64,000 nucleotides of DNA from Erythrobacter sp. (GTDB lineage: Bacteria > Pseudomonadota > Alphaproteobacteria > Sphingomonadales > Sphingomonadaceae): NCBI GenBank assembly GCA_029937545.1, contig JAPYPR010000003.1, positions 1 to 64,000 on the forward strand, written 5' to 3'. Every line of letters starts with the position of its first letter. The first letter of the stretch is position 1. The position numbers and the translations under genes are program-made. Positions 17,230-26,627 of the stretch are shown in pieces. The notes beneath the pieces are model-generated. The model did not search any database and had not been told where the DNA came from. It was given only the letters and a program-made list of their open reading frames with translations.

Positions 17230-18083
17230 CTGAAGCCACTCGCCCACCGCTCGACTTTATTGTCATCGGCGCGATCAAGGCTGCGACGACCTGGTTGCAG
17301 GTTCAGTTACAGCATCATCCGCAGGCATTCATGCCCGACATCGAGCCGCACTTCTTTTCGCGCGACCATGGCAAAGGTTGGGAATGGTATCGCGGCCTCT
17401 TTCCGGATCTGAAGGAAATGGGCGTTCTGTGGGGCGAGAAGACCGCAGACTATCTGGCCAACCCAAAGGCGGCTGCCCGGATTGCCGCCGCTTATCCCAA
17501 TACCAAGCTGATCGTAAAATTTCGTAATCCGGTCGACCGGGCCTATTCGGACTACAAGATGCTATTTCGTCGCGGCCATGTGACCAGCGACGTCGCAACC
17601 TATCTCGATGCGCAACAGACCGAAATGCCCCGCTTCTTGAACAACGGCCTCTACGCGCATCACCTGACCCGCTGGCTCGACGAATTCGACTGCCGGCAGA
17701 TGCTAGTGTTACTGTTTGAGGACGTGAAGCGCGATCCGCAGGGCACACTTTTACAAACCTGCCAGCATCTCGGCATTGCGCCGCAATACAACGGGGACCT
17801 TGCTGCACGCCTGCAAAACGACAGCAGCGAGCGTTTCCTGCCGCTGCCGATCCGGCGAGTGCTCGCGCCGCTCAAGCCGATCGCCAAGCCCCTGCGTGGG
17901 TATTCGCTGTTCGAACGGACGCGCGGCCTGTTCGCACGCGAGATCGATTATCCGCCGCTCGACCGTGATCTGCGGTTGCGGCTTCAGGATTTCTATCGCG
18001 CCGACATCCAAGCGCTCGAGCGCCTCATCGGGCGCGATCTTTCACACTGGCTTCAACCCGCCGCGCGCAGCAACGCGGCTTGA
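17226..18083 (+). CDS. Sulfotransferase, heparan-sulfate-sulfotransferase-like
   Basis: A 285-residue PAPS-dependent sulfotransferase. The 5'-phosphosulfate loop is IGAIKAATTWL (residues 14-24) and the 3'-phosphate site is KFRNPVDRAYSDYK (about 98-111), the order seen in heparan sulfate N-/3-O-sulfotransferases and NodH-like enzymes. There is no signal peptide, so sulfation would occur in the cytoplasm on a lipid-linked or nucleotide sugar. It is coupled (ATGA) to the aminotransferase gene. A second sulfotransferase of another family lies at 26.6 kb. Confidence 0.9.
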   Translation: MTEATRPPLDFIVIGAIKAATTWLQVQLQHHPQAFMPDIEPHFFSRDHGKGWEWYRGLFPDLKEMGVLWGEKTADYLANPKAAARIAAAYPNTKLIVKFRNPVDRAYSDYKMLFRRGHVTSDVATYLDAQQTEMPRFLNNGLYAHHLTRWLDEFDCRQMLVLLFEDVKRDPQGTLLQTCQHLGIAPQYNGDLAARLQNDSSERFLPLPIRRVLAPLKPIAKPLRGYSLFERTRGLFAREIDYPPLDRDLRLRLQDFYRADIQALERLIGRDLSHWLQPAARSNAA

Positions 18084-18131
18084 CACCATGCGCCTCATGG
18101 GCGTGAACTGACCATTAGGGAGGGAAGGACA

Positions 18132-18707
18132 ATGAAAACACCTCGCTCAATCGCCGCGGCCCTGCTGGCCGCATCGACCATGCTCATCGCCCCGGGTTGC
18201 GCGTCCGGCGTATCGGGTCTTTCGCCGATAAGCGCGATTGCGGCGCCCGAAATGACTGTGGCGCCGGGGGACAAGCTGCGGGTCAGCGTTCAGGACCTGC
18301 CGGCCATGGACGGTGAATACACCGTCGACGATGCCGGCACGATATCGCTGCCGATGATCAAGGACGTGCGCGTCGCCGGCCTGGGCTATCGCGAAACCGA
18401 ACGCGCAGTCGAACAGGCACTGGTGAGCCAGCAGGTGCTGCTCGAACCGACCGTAAGCATTCAGCCCCTTGAGCTGCGCCCCGTCTATGTCATGGGCGAA
18501 GTCAACCGCCCGGGCGAGGTCTCCTATCGGCAGGGTATGACGGTCTTCGCCGCGATTTCGGTTGCCGGCGGATATACCTATCGCGCCAATCAGGCCGAGG
18601 TAGCAGTGACGCGCACGCATAACGGCCGTACCGTGACCGGCACTGCCACCGCCGATACGCCGATCCGGCCCGGCGACCGGATAATGGTGCACGAGCGGTG
18701 GTTCTGA
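18132..18707 (+). CDS. Polysaccharide export lipoprotein (Wza-like, short form)
   Basis: A 191-residue protein. The signal peptide ends in the lipobox IAPGC. A polysaccharide-export domain (PGDKLRVSVQDLPAMDGEYTVDDAGTISLPMI) is followed by one SLBB-type domain (RPVYVMGEVNRPGEVSYRQGMTVFAAISVAGGYTYRA). It is about half as long as E. coli Wza, as is common for GumB-type exporters, and lacks the C-terminal outer-membrane helix. The adjacent beta-barrel gene may supply the outer-membrane channel. A GGGAGGGAAGGA stretch precedes the ATG. Confidence 0.93.
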   Translation: MKTPRSIAAALLAASTMLIAPGCASGVSGLSPISAIAAPEMTVAPGDKLRVSVQDLPAMDGEYTVDDAGTISLPMIKDVRVAGLGYRETERAVEQALVSQQVLLEPTVSIQPLELRPVYVMGEVNRPGEVSYRQGMTVFAAISVAGGYTYRANQAEVAVTRTHNGRTVTGTATADTPIRPGDRIMVHERWF

Positions 18708-19942
18708 TGCAGGCGGGCGAACCTGCGAGGTCGCTGCTCGCCCTGGCAACCGTTTTGTCGCTGATCGCCCTTCCCGGCGCTCTTCACGCCCAGACCACCA
18801 TCGCGCCGATCGTTGCCGGCGATGACCCGGAATTTCAGATCGAGCCGATCGCCGCGGGACCGTTTCGCCTCGAACCGCAACTGCTCGCCCAAGCGGTCTA
18901 TGACTCCAATGTTCTGGCGGACGAGGCCAACGAGATCGAGGATCTCGAATTCATCCTTCGTCCGGAACTGGCAGCCGGCGTCGGCAACGAAACAGCGCGG
19001 ATGCGGGTGGAAGGCTATGTCCAGCTTTCGCGCTTTGCCGATCTGACGACCGAGAACTCGGACACCTATGGCATCTCGTTAGCGAGCCTGTTCTCGCCAA
19101 GCACGGGCACCTCAATCACGGCCGGCGCCGGTTTCGCACGGCTGGCCGAAGATCGCGGCGATCCGGAAGCGCGCGAATTGGTCGGCCCCGGTCCGAGACT
19201 GATCGACACGGTTTTCGCCAATGCGGGATACCGCAAGGAGGATGGACGAATTTTGCTCGATATCGATGCAGAGTTTCGCGAATTCGATGCCGTGTCCGCG
19301 ATAGATCGGGAGCGGGATTTCGTTTCCTATTCCGGCCGGGCTGTCGTGGGTTATCGCGTCGGCGGCGCGCTCTACGCCACCGTAGGCGGTTTCGTGAACA
19401 AGCGCGACTTCCGGCTCGAAGGGACTGCGCTTGAACCAGATCGCGACGCTGTGACCTATGGCGGGCGCCTGGGCGTGCGCTGGATCGGCGAGGGCCCGAT
19501 CCGCGGCAGCATCGCGGTCGGCCTGTTCCGCTTCGACCCGGAAGATGCGCGCCTCGATGCGCGGACCGGCCTGTCGGTCGCTGCGTCGGTTTCCACCTTG
19601 CCCACCAGACGGATCGCGGTCGTGCTCGATGGATTTCGCGGCGATGTCGCGACCTTCCGGCAGGGGGCCTCTGCCCGCACCGACACGCGCCTGGCGCTGA
19701 CGGTACAGCAGGAAATGCGCCATAATCTGTTTGCGCGCTATGGCGTGGCCTGGCGCGAGTCGACCTTCGTCGGAAGCGGGATCAGTGAAGAGACCTATGG
19801 GCCGAACGTAGCGGTCGAATATCTGTTCAGCCGCAATCTCTCGCTGATAGCCGACGCGAGCTATCGCAATCGGTCGAGCGACGATCCGTTCGACGATTTC
19901 GAGCGATTCCGCGCCGGGCTGACTGTCCGCCTGCGGATTTAG
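18707..19942 (+). CDS. Outer-membrane beta-barrel protein of the EPS export system
   Basis: A 411-residue exported protein with a signal peptide ending in ALHAQ. The rest is made of alternating short strands with Gly and aromatic residues and ends in the hydrophobic strand GLTVRLRI, typical of an outer-membrane barrel. Its start overlaps the Wza-like stop as TGATG; a GTG three codons earlier is also in frame. This family (EpsL/GumB-neighbour type) is common beside short Wza proteins and may form or line the export channel. It converges with the next gene with a 4-base overlap. Confidence 0.85.
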   Translation: MQAGEPARSLLALATVLSLIALPGALHAQTTIAPIVAGDDPEFQIEPIAAGPFRLEPQLLAQAVYDSNVLADEANEIEDLEFILRPELAAGVGNETARMRVEGYVQLSRFADLTTENSDTYGISLASLFSPSTGTSITAGAGFARLAEDRGDPEARELVGPGPRLIDTVFANAGYRKEDGRILLDIDAEFREFDAVSAIDRERDFVSYSGRAVVGYRVGGALYATVGGFVNKRDFRLEGTALEPDRDAVTYGGRLGVRWIGEGPIRGSIAVGLFRFDPEDARLDARTGLSVAASVSTLPTRRIAVVLDGFRGDVATFRQGASARTDTRLALTVQQEMRHNLFARYGVAWRESTFVGSGISEETYGPNVAVEYLFSRNLSLIADASYRNRSSDDPFDDFERFRAGLTVRLRI

Positions 19943-21138
19943 CTCTTCGCTTCGGCAAGGACACTCTCGTAGACGTCCATAACGCTGTCAGCGTGGCACT
20001 CCATGCCGAAGCGCCGCAATGCGGCTTCTCTCGCGTGCCGGATCATCGTAGCGAGCGCTGCCTGATCCCTTTCCGCCTCTGCAACGGCCTCGGCCATTGC
20101 CCGCGGATTGTCGGGTTCGACGAGGATTCCCGAACCTCCGGCAAGTGCTTCGACATTGCCGCCCGAGCGGGTCGCGACGACCGGAGTGCCCACCAGATTG
20201 GCCTCTACCAGCGTCCTGCCGAGCGGCTCGCGCACGGCGGTGACGAGTAGGTAATCGCAGGCCGCTATCCAGTCATGCCCGGGTCGCCGAAACCCCATGA
20301 CATGAATGTTCGCCTCGACCCCCAGCGCTTCAGCCTTGCTGTTGACGTTCTCCGCCAAGCCTTCCTCGGCAGGTTCGCCGAATATGACACCAGCAACCGG
20401 CCGGTGTGCGATTTCGCGCAGATGCGCGATTGCCTCGACGAACTTCAGTGGCCGCTTTCGTTCGATCAGAAGGCCGAAATATCCGCAAATCAGAGTATCG
20501 GTGCGAAGACCGAGCTTGGTGACGAGACGCTCGCGCATTGCGGGGCGGTCGGGCGCGAGCGATGTATCGAACGGGCTGTGGATGACCTGTGCCTTGGACA
20601 ATACGCGGCTGTTCGGATCGGCGGGCAGCGCGAAGCGCGATACCGAAAGGACGCGAGACGCCAATAGTGGCGCCACGTAATTCAGTCCGCGCGCATCGGG
20701 ATCGGCACGATGGTGCCAGATAAGCGGCAGGCCCGCCAGCCACGCAGCCGGACCCCATACGGCATGGCTACGGCCATCATTAGTATGGACGATGTCTGCT
20801 CTGATAGACGCAAGCAACGCGCGCCGTTGCCGCGTGTGACGCAACGCGTTGAGCGCGCGCGGCACGGACATTCTCTGTCCCGCCCGCTCCCTGGTCTCGA
20901 AGCCCGGCGCGACACAGGTCCGGAAGTCCCGGAAAAAATCGCCGATCCGGTTGGCGCCGCGCTCGTGAATGACGACGGGCAGGAACCGGTCGGGATCGAG
21001 ATTGCGCAAGAGGCCGATTGTCGATTCGTGACTGCCGCCCAGCGTGTTGCCGACCATCGGAAAGGCGATGATCCTCGGGCCGGTGAAGGCTTTTGCGGGT
21101 CCGATCATCGCGCCGCTGTCGATCGCGTGGGTGGCCAT
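19939..21138 (-). CDS. Glycosyltransferase family 4 protein
   Basis: A 399-residue GT-B enzyme. GNTLGGSHEST lies near the N-terminus, where acceptor-domain glycine loops occur. The donor-domain block near the C-terminus is VREPLGRTLVEANLVGTPVVATRSGGNVEALAGGSG with the E-x7-E pattern. The start could be the ATG at 21138 or an internal ATG ten codons later. It is co-oriented with the lyase gene whose stop lies 6 bases upstream, so the two form a small minus-strand unit inside the EPS locus. Confidence 0.88.
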   Translation of the reverse strand: MATHAIDSGAMIGPAKAFTGPRIIAFPMVGNTLGGSHESTIGLLRNLDPDRFLPVVIHERGANRIGDFFRDFRTCVAPGFETRERAGQRMSVPRALNALRHTRQRRALLASIRADIVHTNDGRSHAVWGPAAWLAGLPLIWHHRADPDARGLNYVAPLLASRVLSVSRFALPADPNSRVLSKAQVIHSPFDTSLAPDRPAMRERLVTKLGLRTDTLICGYFGLLIERKRPLKFVEAIAHLREIAHRPVAGVIFGEPAEEGLAENVNSKAEALGVEANIHVMGFRRPGHDWIAACDYLLVTAVREPLGRTLVEANLVGTPVVATRSGGNVEALAGGSGILVEPDNPRAMAEAVAEAERDQAALATMIRHAREAALRRFGMECHADSVMDVYESVLAEAKS

Positions 21139-21144
21139 GTCCGC

Positions 21145-22536
21145 CTATCCCGCCCTGCGTACTGACGCGCGATCGGCAAGATAGTTCTCGAGGTTCGCCC
21201 AGCCGTCGCCGTCGAAATCTAACCAACTGTCGGCTGCGCGCGGATCGCTGCCATGACGCGTTTCCCAATCGTCGGGCATGCCGTCGCGATCACTGTCCTG
21301 CGGACCGGGAGCTGCGCCGTGGCGCACGTCCGGGATCCGACCGGGAGTTTTCACGATACGGCCATTCTTCTCGCGAATATTGGCGACGACCTGCGCATCG
21401 ATGGCATCTCGCGGCCAGGCGCCGCTACTTGCCAGAACCGCGGCGAATGCCTGCATGGCAGGCTGCGGCTCGGTCACGAGGTCGCAGGGCGGTGCATCGA
21501 CGATGATCTGGGAAAGACCGGCCGAGCGCTCGCGGAATGCGCCATCGAACCGGTTGTCTTTCTCGTAGAGCTGCGCCGGTCCGCGACTGCCGACCTGCTG
21601 GCGCAAGATGCCCACGGCCGCATCGCTGGTACTCGGTCCGCCGATGAACCAATTGCCGACGAGCGACACCGGCGTTCCGCCATAGGTTTCCCATATCTCG
21701 GCGAATTCGGACTGGGCATTGAAGAATACATTATTGGTGACCTCGACGCACGACCCGGGGGGGAAATTGATATCTGGATTGCGATCGCCGCTGTGCGCGC
21801 AGATATTCATCACGAAGCTCATGTGCTGCGCATCATTTGGGTCGCTGGCCAGCAACGCGCATTTGTCGTGGCGTGGCAGGCCGAAGGCAAAGATCGAATT
21901 GGAAATCGTGATCCAGTCGTTATCGGCATAGCCGTTCACGATTTCGTCGCGCGCCCAGCTCGCGCTGACATGGTCGACGATCACATACTCGCTGGCTTCG
22001 ATGGTAATCGCATCCTCGGCCTCGCGATACTCGCCCTCACGATCGTTGCGCACGCGGATATGGCGCACGACGACATCATGTGTGTTCTTGATGAGCAGCG
22101 GACTGCGCGCTTCCGGCCCCCCGGAATGGGCAAGGGTGATGCCCATGCCGGGGGCAGTTTCGCCAGCTATCGTGAGGAAGGGCTCGCGCACGACCGGCGG
22201 TTCGCCCACGAAACGAACCGTCCCCGCGACGTCGAACACGCAGACACGCGGCCCCTTCGCGACCAAGCATTCGCGCAGCGATCCCGGCTCGCGATCCGAG
22301 AGGGTCGTCACCTTGATTATCCGTCCGCCACGGCCGCCTTTCGCTTGCGCACCATAGCCGGTTGCGCCGGGAAAGGCGGGTTTGCCGCTCCGCTCGACGC
22401 GCGAAGCGGCGGCGTGAGCCGGGCTTTCGGCGCTGCGTTCGCGCTTGTTGAGAGCCGTTTCGCCAGGAGCCGAACTTGCCGAACAGGCAAAAAGGCTTGC
22501 CGACAGCAGGGCAAGACAGGCGGTCGGCCAGATCAT
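21145..22536 (-). CDS. Exported pectate-lyase-like protein with calcium-binding C-terminus
   Basis: A 463-residue protein. The start at 22536 gives a signal peptide with a lipobox-like end (SLFAC, C18). The frame is open 74 codons further, but that part has no protein character. From FPGATGYGAQAKGGRGGRI the sequence matches the right-handed beta-helix pectate lyase family (PL1-like), with VFDVAGTVRF, IRVRNDREGEY and VDHVSASWARDE. The end has DSDRDGMPDDWE and DFDGDGWANLE, Asp-rich calcium loops. It probably cuts the EPS in the periplasm or outside. A related protein closes the locus at 34.4 kb. Confidence 0.87.
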   Translation of the reverse strand: MIWPTACLALLSASLFACSASSAPGETALNKRERSAESPAHAAASRVERSGKPAFPGATGYGAQAKGGRGGRIIKVTTLSDREPGSLRECLVAKGPRVCVFDVAGTVRFVGEPPVVREPFLTIAGETAPGMGITLAHSGGPEARSPLLIKNTHDVVVRHIRVRNDREGEYREAEDAITIEASEYVIVDHVSASWARDEIVNGYADNDWITISNSIFAFGLPRHDKCALLASDPNDAQHMSFVMNICAHSGDRNPDINFPPGSCVEVTNNVFFNAQSEFAEIWETYGGTPVSLVGNWFIGGPSTSDAAVGILRQQVGSRGPAQLYEKDNRFDGAFRERSAGLSQIIVDAPPCDLVTEPQPAMQAFAAVLASSGAWPRDAIDAQVVANIREKNGRIVKTPGRIPDVRHGAAPGPQDSDRDGMPDDWETRHGSDPRAADSWLDFDGDGWANLENYLADRASVRRAG

Positions 22537-22742
22537 GGTCGCAAGGGCCTCGAATTTCCGGGCCGGCTTGGGAACGGGCGCGCGCTCATCATTGGAAAGA
22601 TAGCTGCGGGGCGTCGCCGGACAACGTATCTTTCGGATAGGCCGCGCCACCCCCCAAGCGTCGCGCGGCCTACGACCATTGCATAACCGCCCCCCCCGAC
22701 GAACATTTGCGTGGGTCCGGCCGCTCGCGCAGACTGCAGGGC

Positions 22743-24092
22743 ATGACGCAGCGCGCAATCAGGTCGGCGGGATCGACCTTCGGGTGGAATGGGGCGTTCG
22801 TGCGCCCCCATCGCGCGCCGACGATCAGTCCGGCCCTGCGGCTGCAGATCATGCTCATGCTGGCAGGATGCGGCTTGATGTCATGGCACCTGCTCCGCGT
22901 GCCGGAAGTGAACCTCACCATCTCCGACGTGTTGCTTGCGGCTGCGACCCTGGTCGTCCTGGTGCGCTATCGCCTGTCGATCAGGCCGCTCGGCACGATG
23001 AGTTACATCTGGATCCTGTGTGTTCTGGCGTTTCTCGGCGCGCTATTGATGAGCAGCGTGGCGAACTACGGCCCGGGCCGGTGGGTCATCGTTGCGCCAC
23101 AATACGTCTTTTCGCTGGTCATCCTGCCAATGCTGTTCGGCAGCTTCACCAAGGTATTCCTGCAGCGCTGCCTGCTATGGTTCGCATTCGGTATCGTGGC
23201 CTCGCAGCTCCTCGGCCTGGCGGCGAAATACGCGCTTCCGCTATCGGTGGGCGATGTACTGCCGGACAAGCTGGTGCTGCCCAACGAACGCATTGGCGCG
23301 ATGGCTGGGGAAGGCAATTGGAACGGCGCGATGATCGGCTTTGGCATGGTGGTAATCATGCATTTTACGCTAACGCGATCGCTCAACTGGATCGCTGGCC
23401 TCGCGTGCCTCGCGGTGCTGTGCTGGGCCTTGCCAGAAACCGGCAGCGTCACCGGTTTGCTGGCCACCGTCACCGGGATCGCGACCCTTATCCTAGCCCG
23501 CGGGGGTCGTTCCGTGGCGGGATGGGTGCTGCTGGTGGTGGCCGTGCCCGCGATCTATGTCGGGTTCGGCTTTCCCTTGCCCGAGATTTTCGAGCAGCGC
23601 GTGGCGGGCGCGCTGGCCAGCGGCTCGCTCGAACAGGCGGGCACCTTCGCCGACCGATCGCGACTTATCGCCGAATCTTGGGAGATCGCGGACGATACCC
23701 TCCTCGTGGGTCTGGGTGTCGACCAGTATCGCATCCTCAGCAGCGATGGCGCGCCGGTCCATAATTTCCCCCTGCTGGCCCTGACCGAAGGTGGACTGCT
23801 GGCGGCTATCGCGGTAATTGGCATGTTTCTGGCCATGTTCGCCATGGCGCTGTTGCGGCTCGGGGAAGAGCGGTCGAGCGGGGCGGTCATGCTGGCGATG
23901 GTGGTCGTGCTGGCGGTCTTCAGCCTTGCCATTCCCCACATGTACACGCGGATCTGGTTTCCCCCGGTTCTGCTCGCGCTGATCGCCTTTCGAAGCGCCG
24001 ATATGCCTTTCCGGCCGGTGCCCCGCCGCGACGTGCCCGTGCAGGAGCCGGCAGACCGCACCGTTTTGCAGGCTGGCGCCGACAGTGCCTGA
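22743..24092 (+). CDS. O-antigen ligase/polymerase family protein (Wzy)
   Basis: A 449-residue integral membrane protein with about ten hydrophobic segments and a large periplasmic loop around residues 290-360, the layout of Wzy polymerases and WaaL ligases. The ATG at 22743 after GCAGGG is chosen over an in-frame start 12 codons earlier. Next to wzx and glycosyltransferases it most likely polymerises the repeat unit in the periplasm. It begins the main plus-strand operon and is divergent from the lyase gene. It overlaps wzx by 8 bases. Confidence 0.87.
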   Translation: MTQRAIRSAGSTFGWNGAFVRPHRAPTISPALRLQIMLMLAGCGLMSWHLLRVPEVNLTISDVLLAAATLVVLVRYRLSIRPLGTMSYIWILCVLAFLGALLMSSVANYGPGRWVIVAPQYVFSLVILPMLFGSFTKVFLQRCLLWFAFGIVASQLLGLAAKYALPLSVGDVLPDKLVLPNERIGAMAGEGNWNGAMIGFGMVVIMHFTLTRSLNWIAGLACLAVLCWALPETGSVTGLLATVTGIATLILARGGRSVAGWVLLVVAVPAIYVGFGFPLPEIFEQRVAGALASGSLEQAGTFADRSRLIAESWEIADDTLLVGLGVDQYRILSSDGAPVHNFPLLALTEGGLLAAIAVIGMFLAMFAMALLRLGEERSSGAVMLAMVVVLAVFSLAIPHMYTRIWFPPVLLALIAFRSADMPFRPVPRRDVPVQEPADRTVLQAGADSA

Positions 24093-25455
24093 GAACAATC
24101 GCTATCCCACAGCACCCGGACTGACGGGGCTCAAGCTGCCGCGCGAGTACATTCTCTCGCGCATCGGTAGCATCGCGCACCTCTTCTCCGGCACGATTGC
24201 GGTCACCGGCCTCATGGCGCTGAGCACGATCATCGCCGCTCGCGCGCTCGGTCCGGAGATGTATGGTGTGCTTGCGCTGGTCCTAACCATGGGCCGGATA
24301 TGCGAGCGGCTGATCCGGTTCGAGAGCTGGCAGCCGCTGATCCGTTTTGCCAGCCAGCCTGATACGGAGGCCGATCCCGTTCACATGGGCAGGCTATTCG
24401 TCCTTGGCCTGATGCTGGATCTCGCCTGCGCCGCCGCGGCGGCTCTGGCTCTGGTCCTGGCAGGCTATTTGCTCCTGCCTCTTATCGGCCTCGACCATTC
24501 GCAATACTATCTGCTGCTGATCTTTGCGCCGGCGATAGCCTTCAATATTCGCGGCGTGCCGACGGCTGCCTTGCGGCTGGCCGGCCATTTCCGGACATTG
24601 GCCTATTTCCAGTCCCTGTCAGCGGTCCTGCGCCTCGCACTTGCGGGTGTTGCTTGGGCATGGGGCGCAGGCGTGGCAGAGTTCTTGGCCATCTGGACCG
24701 TCGCGCAGCTGGTCGATACGGCCATCTTCGCATGGCTCGCCCGACGTTCGCTGAAAACCATCGGCGTGCACCTGGTCTTCGACAGCAGTCCCGGCGAGCT
24801 CAAGCGGGCTTTTCCCGGGTTCATGGGCTTCGCCTGGTCGACCAATGCATCTAGCACCCTGCGCACTTTGACCCAGGAGGCCGACGTACTGCTGGTTGGT
24901 GCGCTGACCGGAACCGCCGGAGCTGGCCTCTATCATCTCGCCAAGCGGTTGGCGAAGATGGCCCAACAGGTCGGGCAACATATCCAGTCCGTTCTGTACC
25001 CCGATTTCGCGCGCCTTTGGGCGAAGGACGAGGTCAGGATGTTCGGCATGATCGTAATCAAGGTGCAGTGCTTTCTTGCGGCATTCGCGATCCTCGCGCT
25101 GGGCGTGACCTGGTTTTTCGGAGAACCGCTAATCGCGCTCCTGCTGGGCGAGGATTACGCGGGGCTGCTTGCGCTGGTCTTCACGCAGGTGATCGCGGTC
25201 GCGCTGATCCTGCATGCCTCGACCCCGCGGTCGGCCATGCTGGCGATGAACCATCCTGGCACTGTGCTGATGATCGCGCTGGTATCGACCGCACTTTTTT
25301 TCGGTGTCGCAAGCGTGGCCATCCCCGCGTTCGGGCCGATCGGCGCGAACTTCGCGCATATCGCCTTTGCCCTGTTTACTGCCGTGGCGCTTGATGTGGT
25401 GTTCTGGCCACGTCTCCTGCGGCGCCAGCGCCAGGTCGAGGAGGGCGAGCAGTGA
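24085..25455 (+). CDS. Polysaccharide flippase (Wzx/MOP superfamily)
   Basis: A 456-residue inner-membrane protein with about 12 transmembrane helices (for example GTIAVTGLMALSTIIAARALG at the N-terminus). It has the MOP-superfamily character of the PST/RfbX flippases, which move undecaprenyl-linked repeat units to the periplasm. It starts with GTG inside the end of wzy. A cysteine/histidine active site is neither present nor expected. It overlaps the following glycosyltransferase by four bases. Confidence 0.9.
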   Translation: MPENNRYPTAPGLTGLKLPREYILSRIGSIAHLFSGTIAVTGLMALSTIIAARALGPEMYGVLALVLTMGRICERLIRFESWQPLIRFASQPDTEADPVHMGRLFVLGLMLDLACAAAAALALVLAGYLLLPLIGLDHSQYYLLLIFAPAIAFNIRGVPTAALRLAGHFRTLAYFQSLSAVLRLALAGVAWAWGAGVAEFLAIWTVAQLVDTAIFAWLARRSLKTIGVHLVFDSSPGELKRAFPGFMGFAWSTNASSTLRTLTQEADVLLVGALTGTAGAGLYHLAKRLAKMAQQVGQHIQSVLYPDFARLWAKDEVRMFGMIVIKVQCFLAAFAILALGVTWFFGEPLIALLLGEDYAGLLALVFTQVIAVALILHASTPRSAMLAMNHPGTVLMIALVSTALFFGVASVAIPAFGPIGANFAHIAFALFTAVALDVVFWPRLLRRQRQVEEGEQ

Positions 25456-26627
25456 CCCGGATCGAGCGCATATCGGTTGACGAGCAAGAAAATGTACCGC
25501 GCGAAGGACGGCGAATAGCCATCGTACTGCCGGGCCTTCGCGCCGGAGGGTCCGAACATGTTGTGAGCTTCCTCGCCTCCAGGCTTGTTCGTCTCGGTTA
25601 CGATGTCAGCATCGTGAATTTCGAAACCGGCGAGCAGCCGCCCTATTACCCGACCGACGAGCGGGTAGCGATCCGTTATGTCGGTCGCCCGGTTGTTCGA
25701 CGCGGCCGCGTCGCCGGGGCCGTGGCAATGGTCCGGCGGATTGCCGATCTGCGCCGCGTGCTCGACGAGATCGCGCCCGATCTTGTGCTCAGCTTCCTCA
25801 CCCGCACCAATGTCCAAACGCTCGCTGCCATGCGCGGGCGCAGGGTGCCGGTGGTCGTGTCAGAGCGCAACAATCCGGTACGCCAGGATCCCGGCTTCGT
25901 CTGGCGGCTGCTGCGCAAGGTAGCTTATCCCCGGGCTGCGGGCCTTATCACGATGACACGCGGCGCACTGGATTGCTTCCCGAAAAAGTCGCGCAAGCGC
26001 GGCTGGGTCATTCCGAACATGGCGGACTTTGCCCATTTCGAACCGCAGCCCCATGCAGGTGGACCGGTTATGACGGCGGTCGGCAGGCTGACTCATCAGA
26101 AGGGTTTCGACCTCTTGATCGAGGCGTTCTCGCGCATCGCGAACCGCCATCCAGACTGGACCTTGCGCATCTGGGGCGAGGGCCCCGATCGCCAGCAACT
26201 CGAAGCGCAGGTCGGAGCCGTAGGGCTGGCCGGCCGGGTCGAACTGCCTGGCGTGACGGAGCGCCCCGGGCAGTGGATCGAAACCAGCGATGCTTTCGTG
26301 CTGAGTTCGCGATTCGAAGGATGGGGTCTCGTCCTTGGTGAAGCGATGGCGGCAGGGCTGCCCTGCGTTTCGTTCGCCTGCCCGTTCGGGCCCGAGGATA
26401 TGGTGACGCAAGGGGCCGACGGTTTGCTCGCGCGCGATGGCGACGTGGCCGATCTTGCGGCAAGTCTGTCGCAAGTCATGGGCGATGCAGACCTGCGCGA
26501 GCGACTGGCGAGTGCTGCCAAGGCCTCGTCGCGTCGCTTCGAACCCGAACGTATCGGTCAGGAATGGGAAGCGGTGATCGAACAGATATTTGTTGAACTG
26601 GAACTGGAACTGGAGAATGCCCGATGA
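25452..26627 (+). CDS. Glycosyltransferase family 4 protein
   Basis: A 391-residue GT-B enzyme. It has the N-terminal glycine loop PGLRAGGSEHVVSFLASRL, a central VGRLTHQKGFDLLIEAF and the donor-binding block LSSRFEGWGLVLGEAMAAGLPCVSFACPFGPEDM. It begins with GTG overlapping wzx. The C-terminus is a repeated Glu-Leu tract (ELELELE). It resembles the family-4 enzymes that add galactose or GalNAc in EPS clusters, but the donor is unknown. It overlaps the sulfotransferase gene by four bases. Confidence 0.92.
   Translation: MTRIERISVDEQENVPREGRRIAIVLPGLRAGGSEHVVSFLASRLVRLGYDVSIVNFETGEQPPYYPTDERVAIRYVGRPVVRRGRVAGAVAMVRRIADLRRVLDEIAPDLVLSFLTRTNVQTLAAMRGRRVPVVVSERNNPVRQDPGFVWRLLRKVAYPRAAGLITMTRGALDCFPKKSRKRGWVIPNMADFAHFEPQPHAGGPVMTAVGRLTHQKGFDLLIEAFSRIANRHPDWTLRIWGEGPDRQQLEAQVGAVGLAGRVELPGVTERPGQWIETSDAFVLSSRFEGWGLVLGEAMAAGLPCVSFACPFGPEDMVTQGADGLLARDGDVADLAASLSQVMGDADLRERLASAAKASSRRFEPERIGQEWEAVIEQIFVELELELENAR

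Noticed and set aside
21253-22686. A 477-codon open frame on the plus strand
   Set aside because: It is antisense to the first lyase gene, which has a lipobox, beta-helix motifs and calcium loops.
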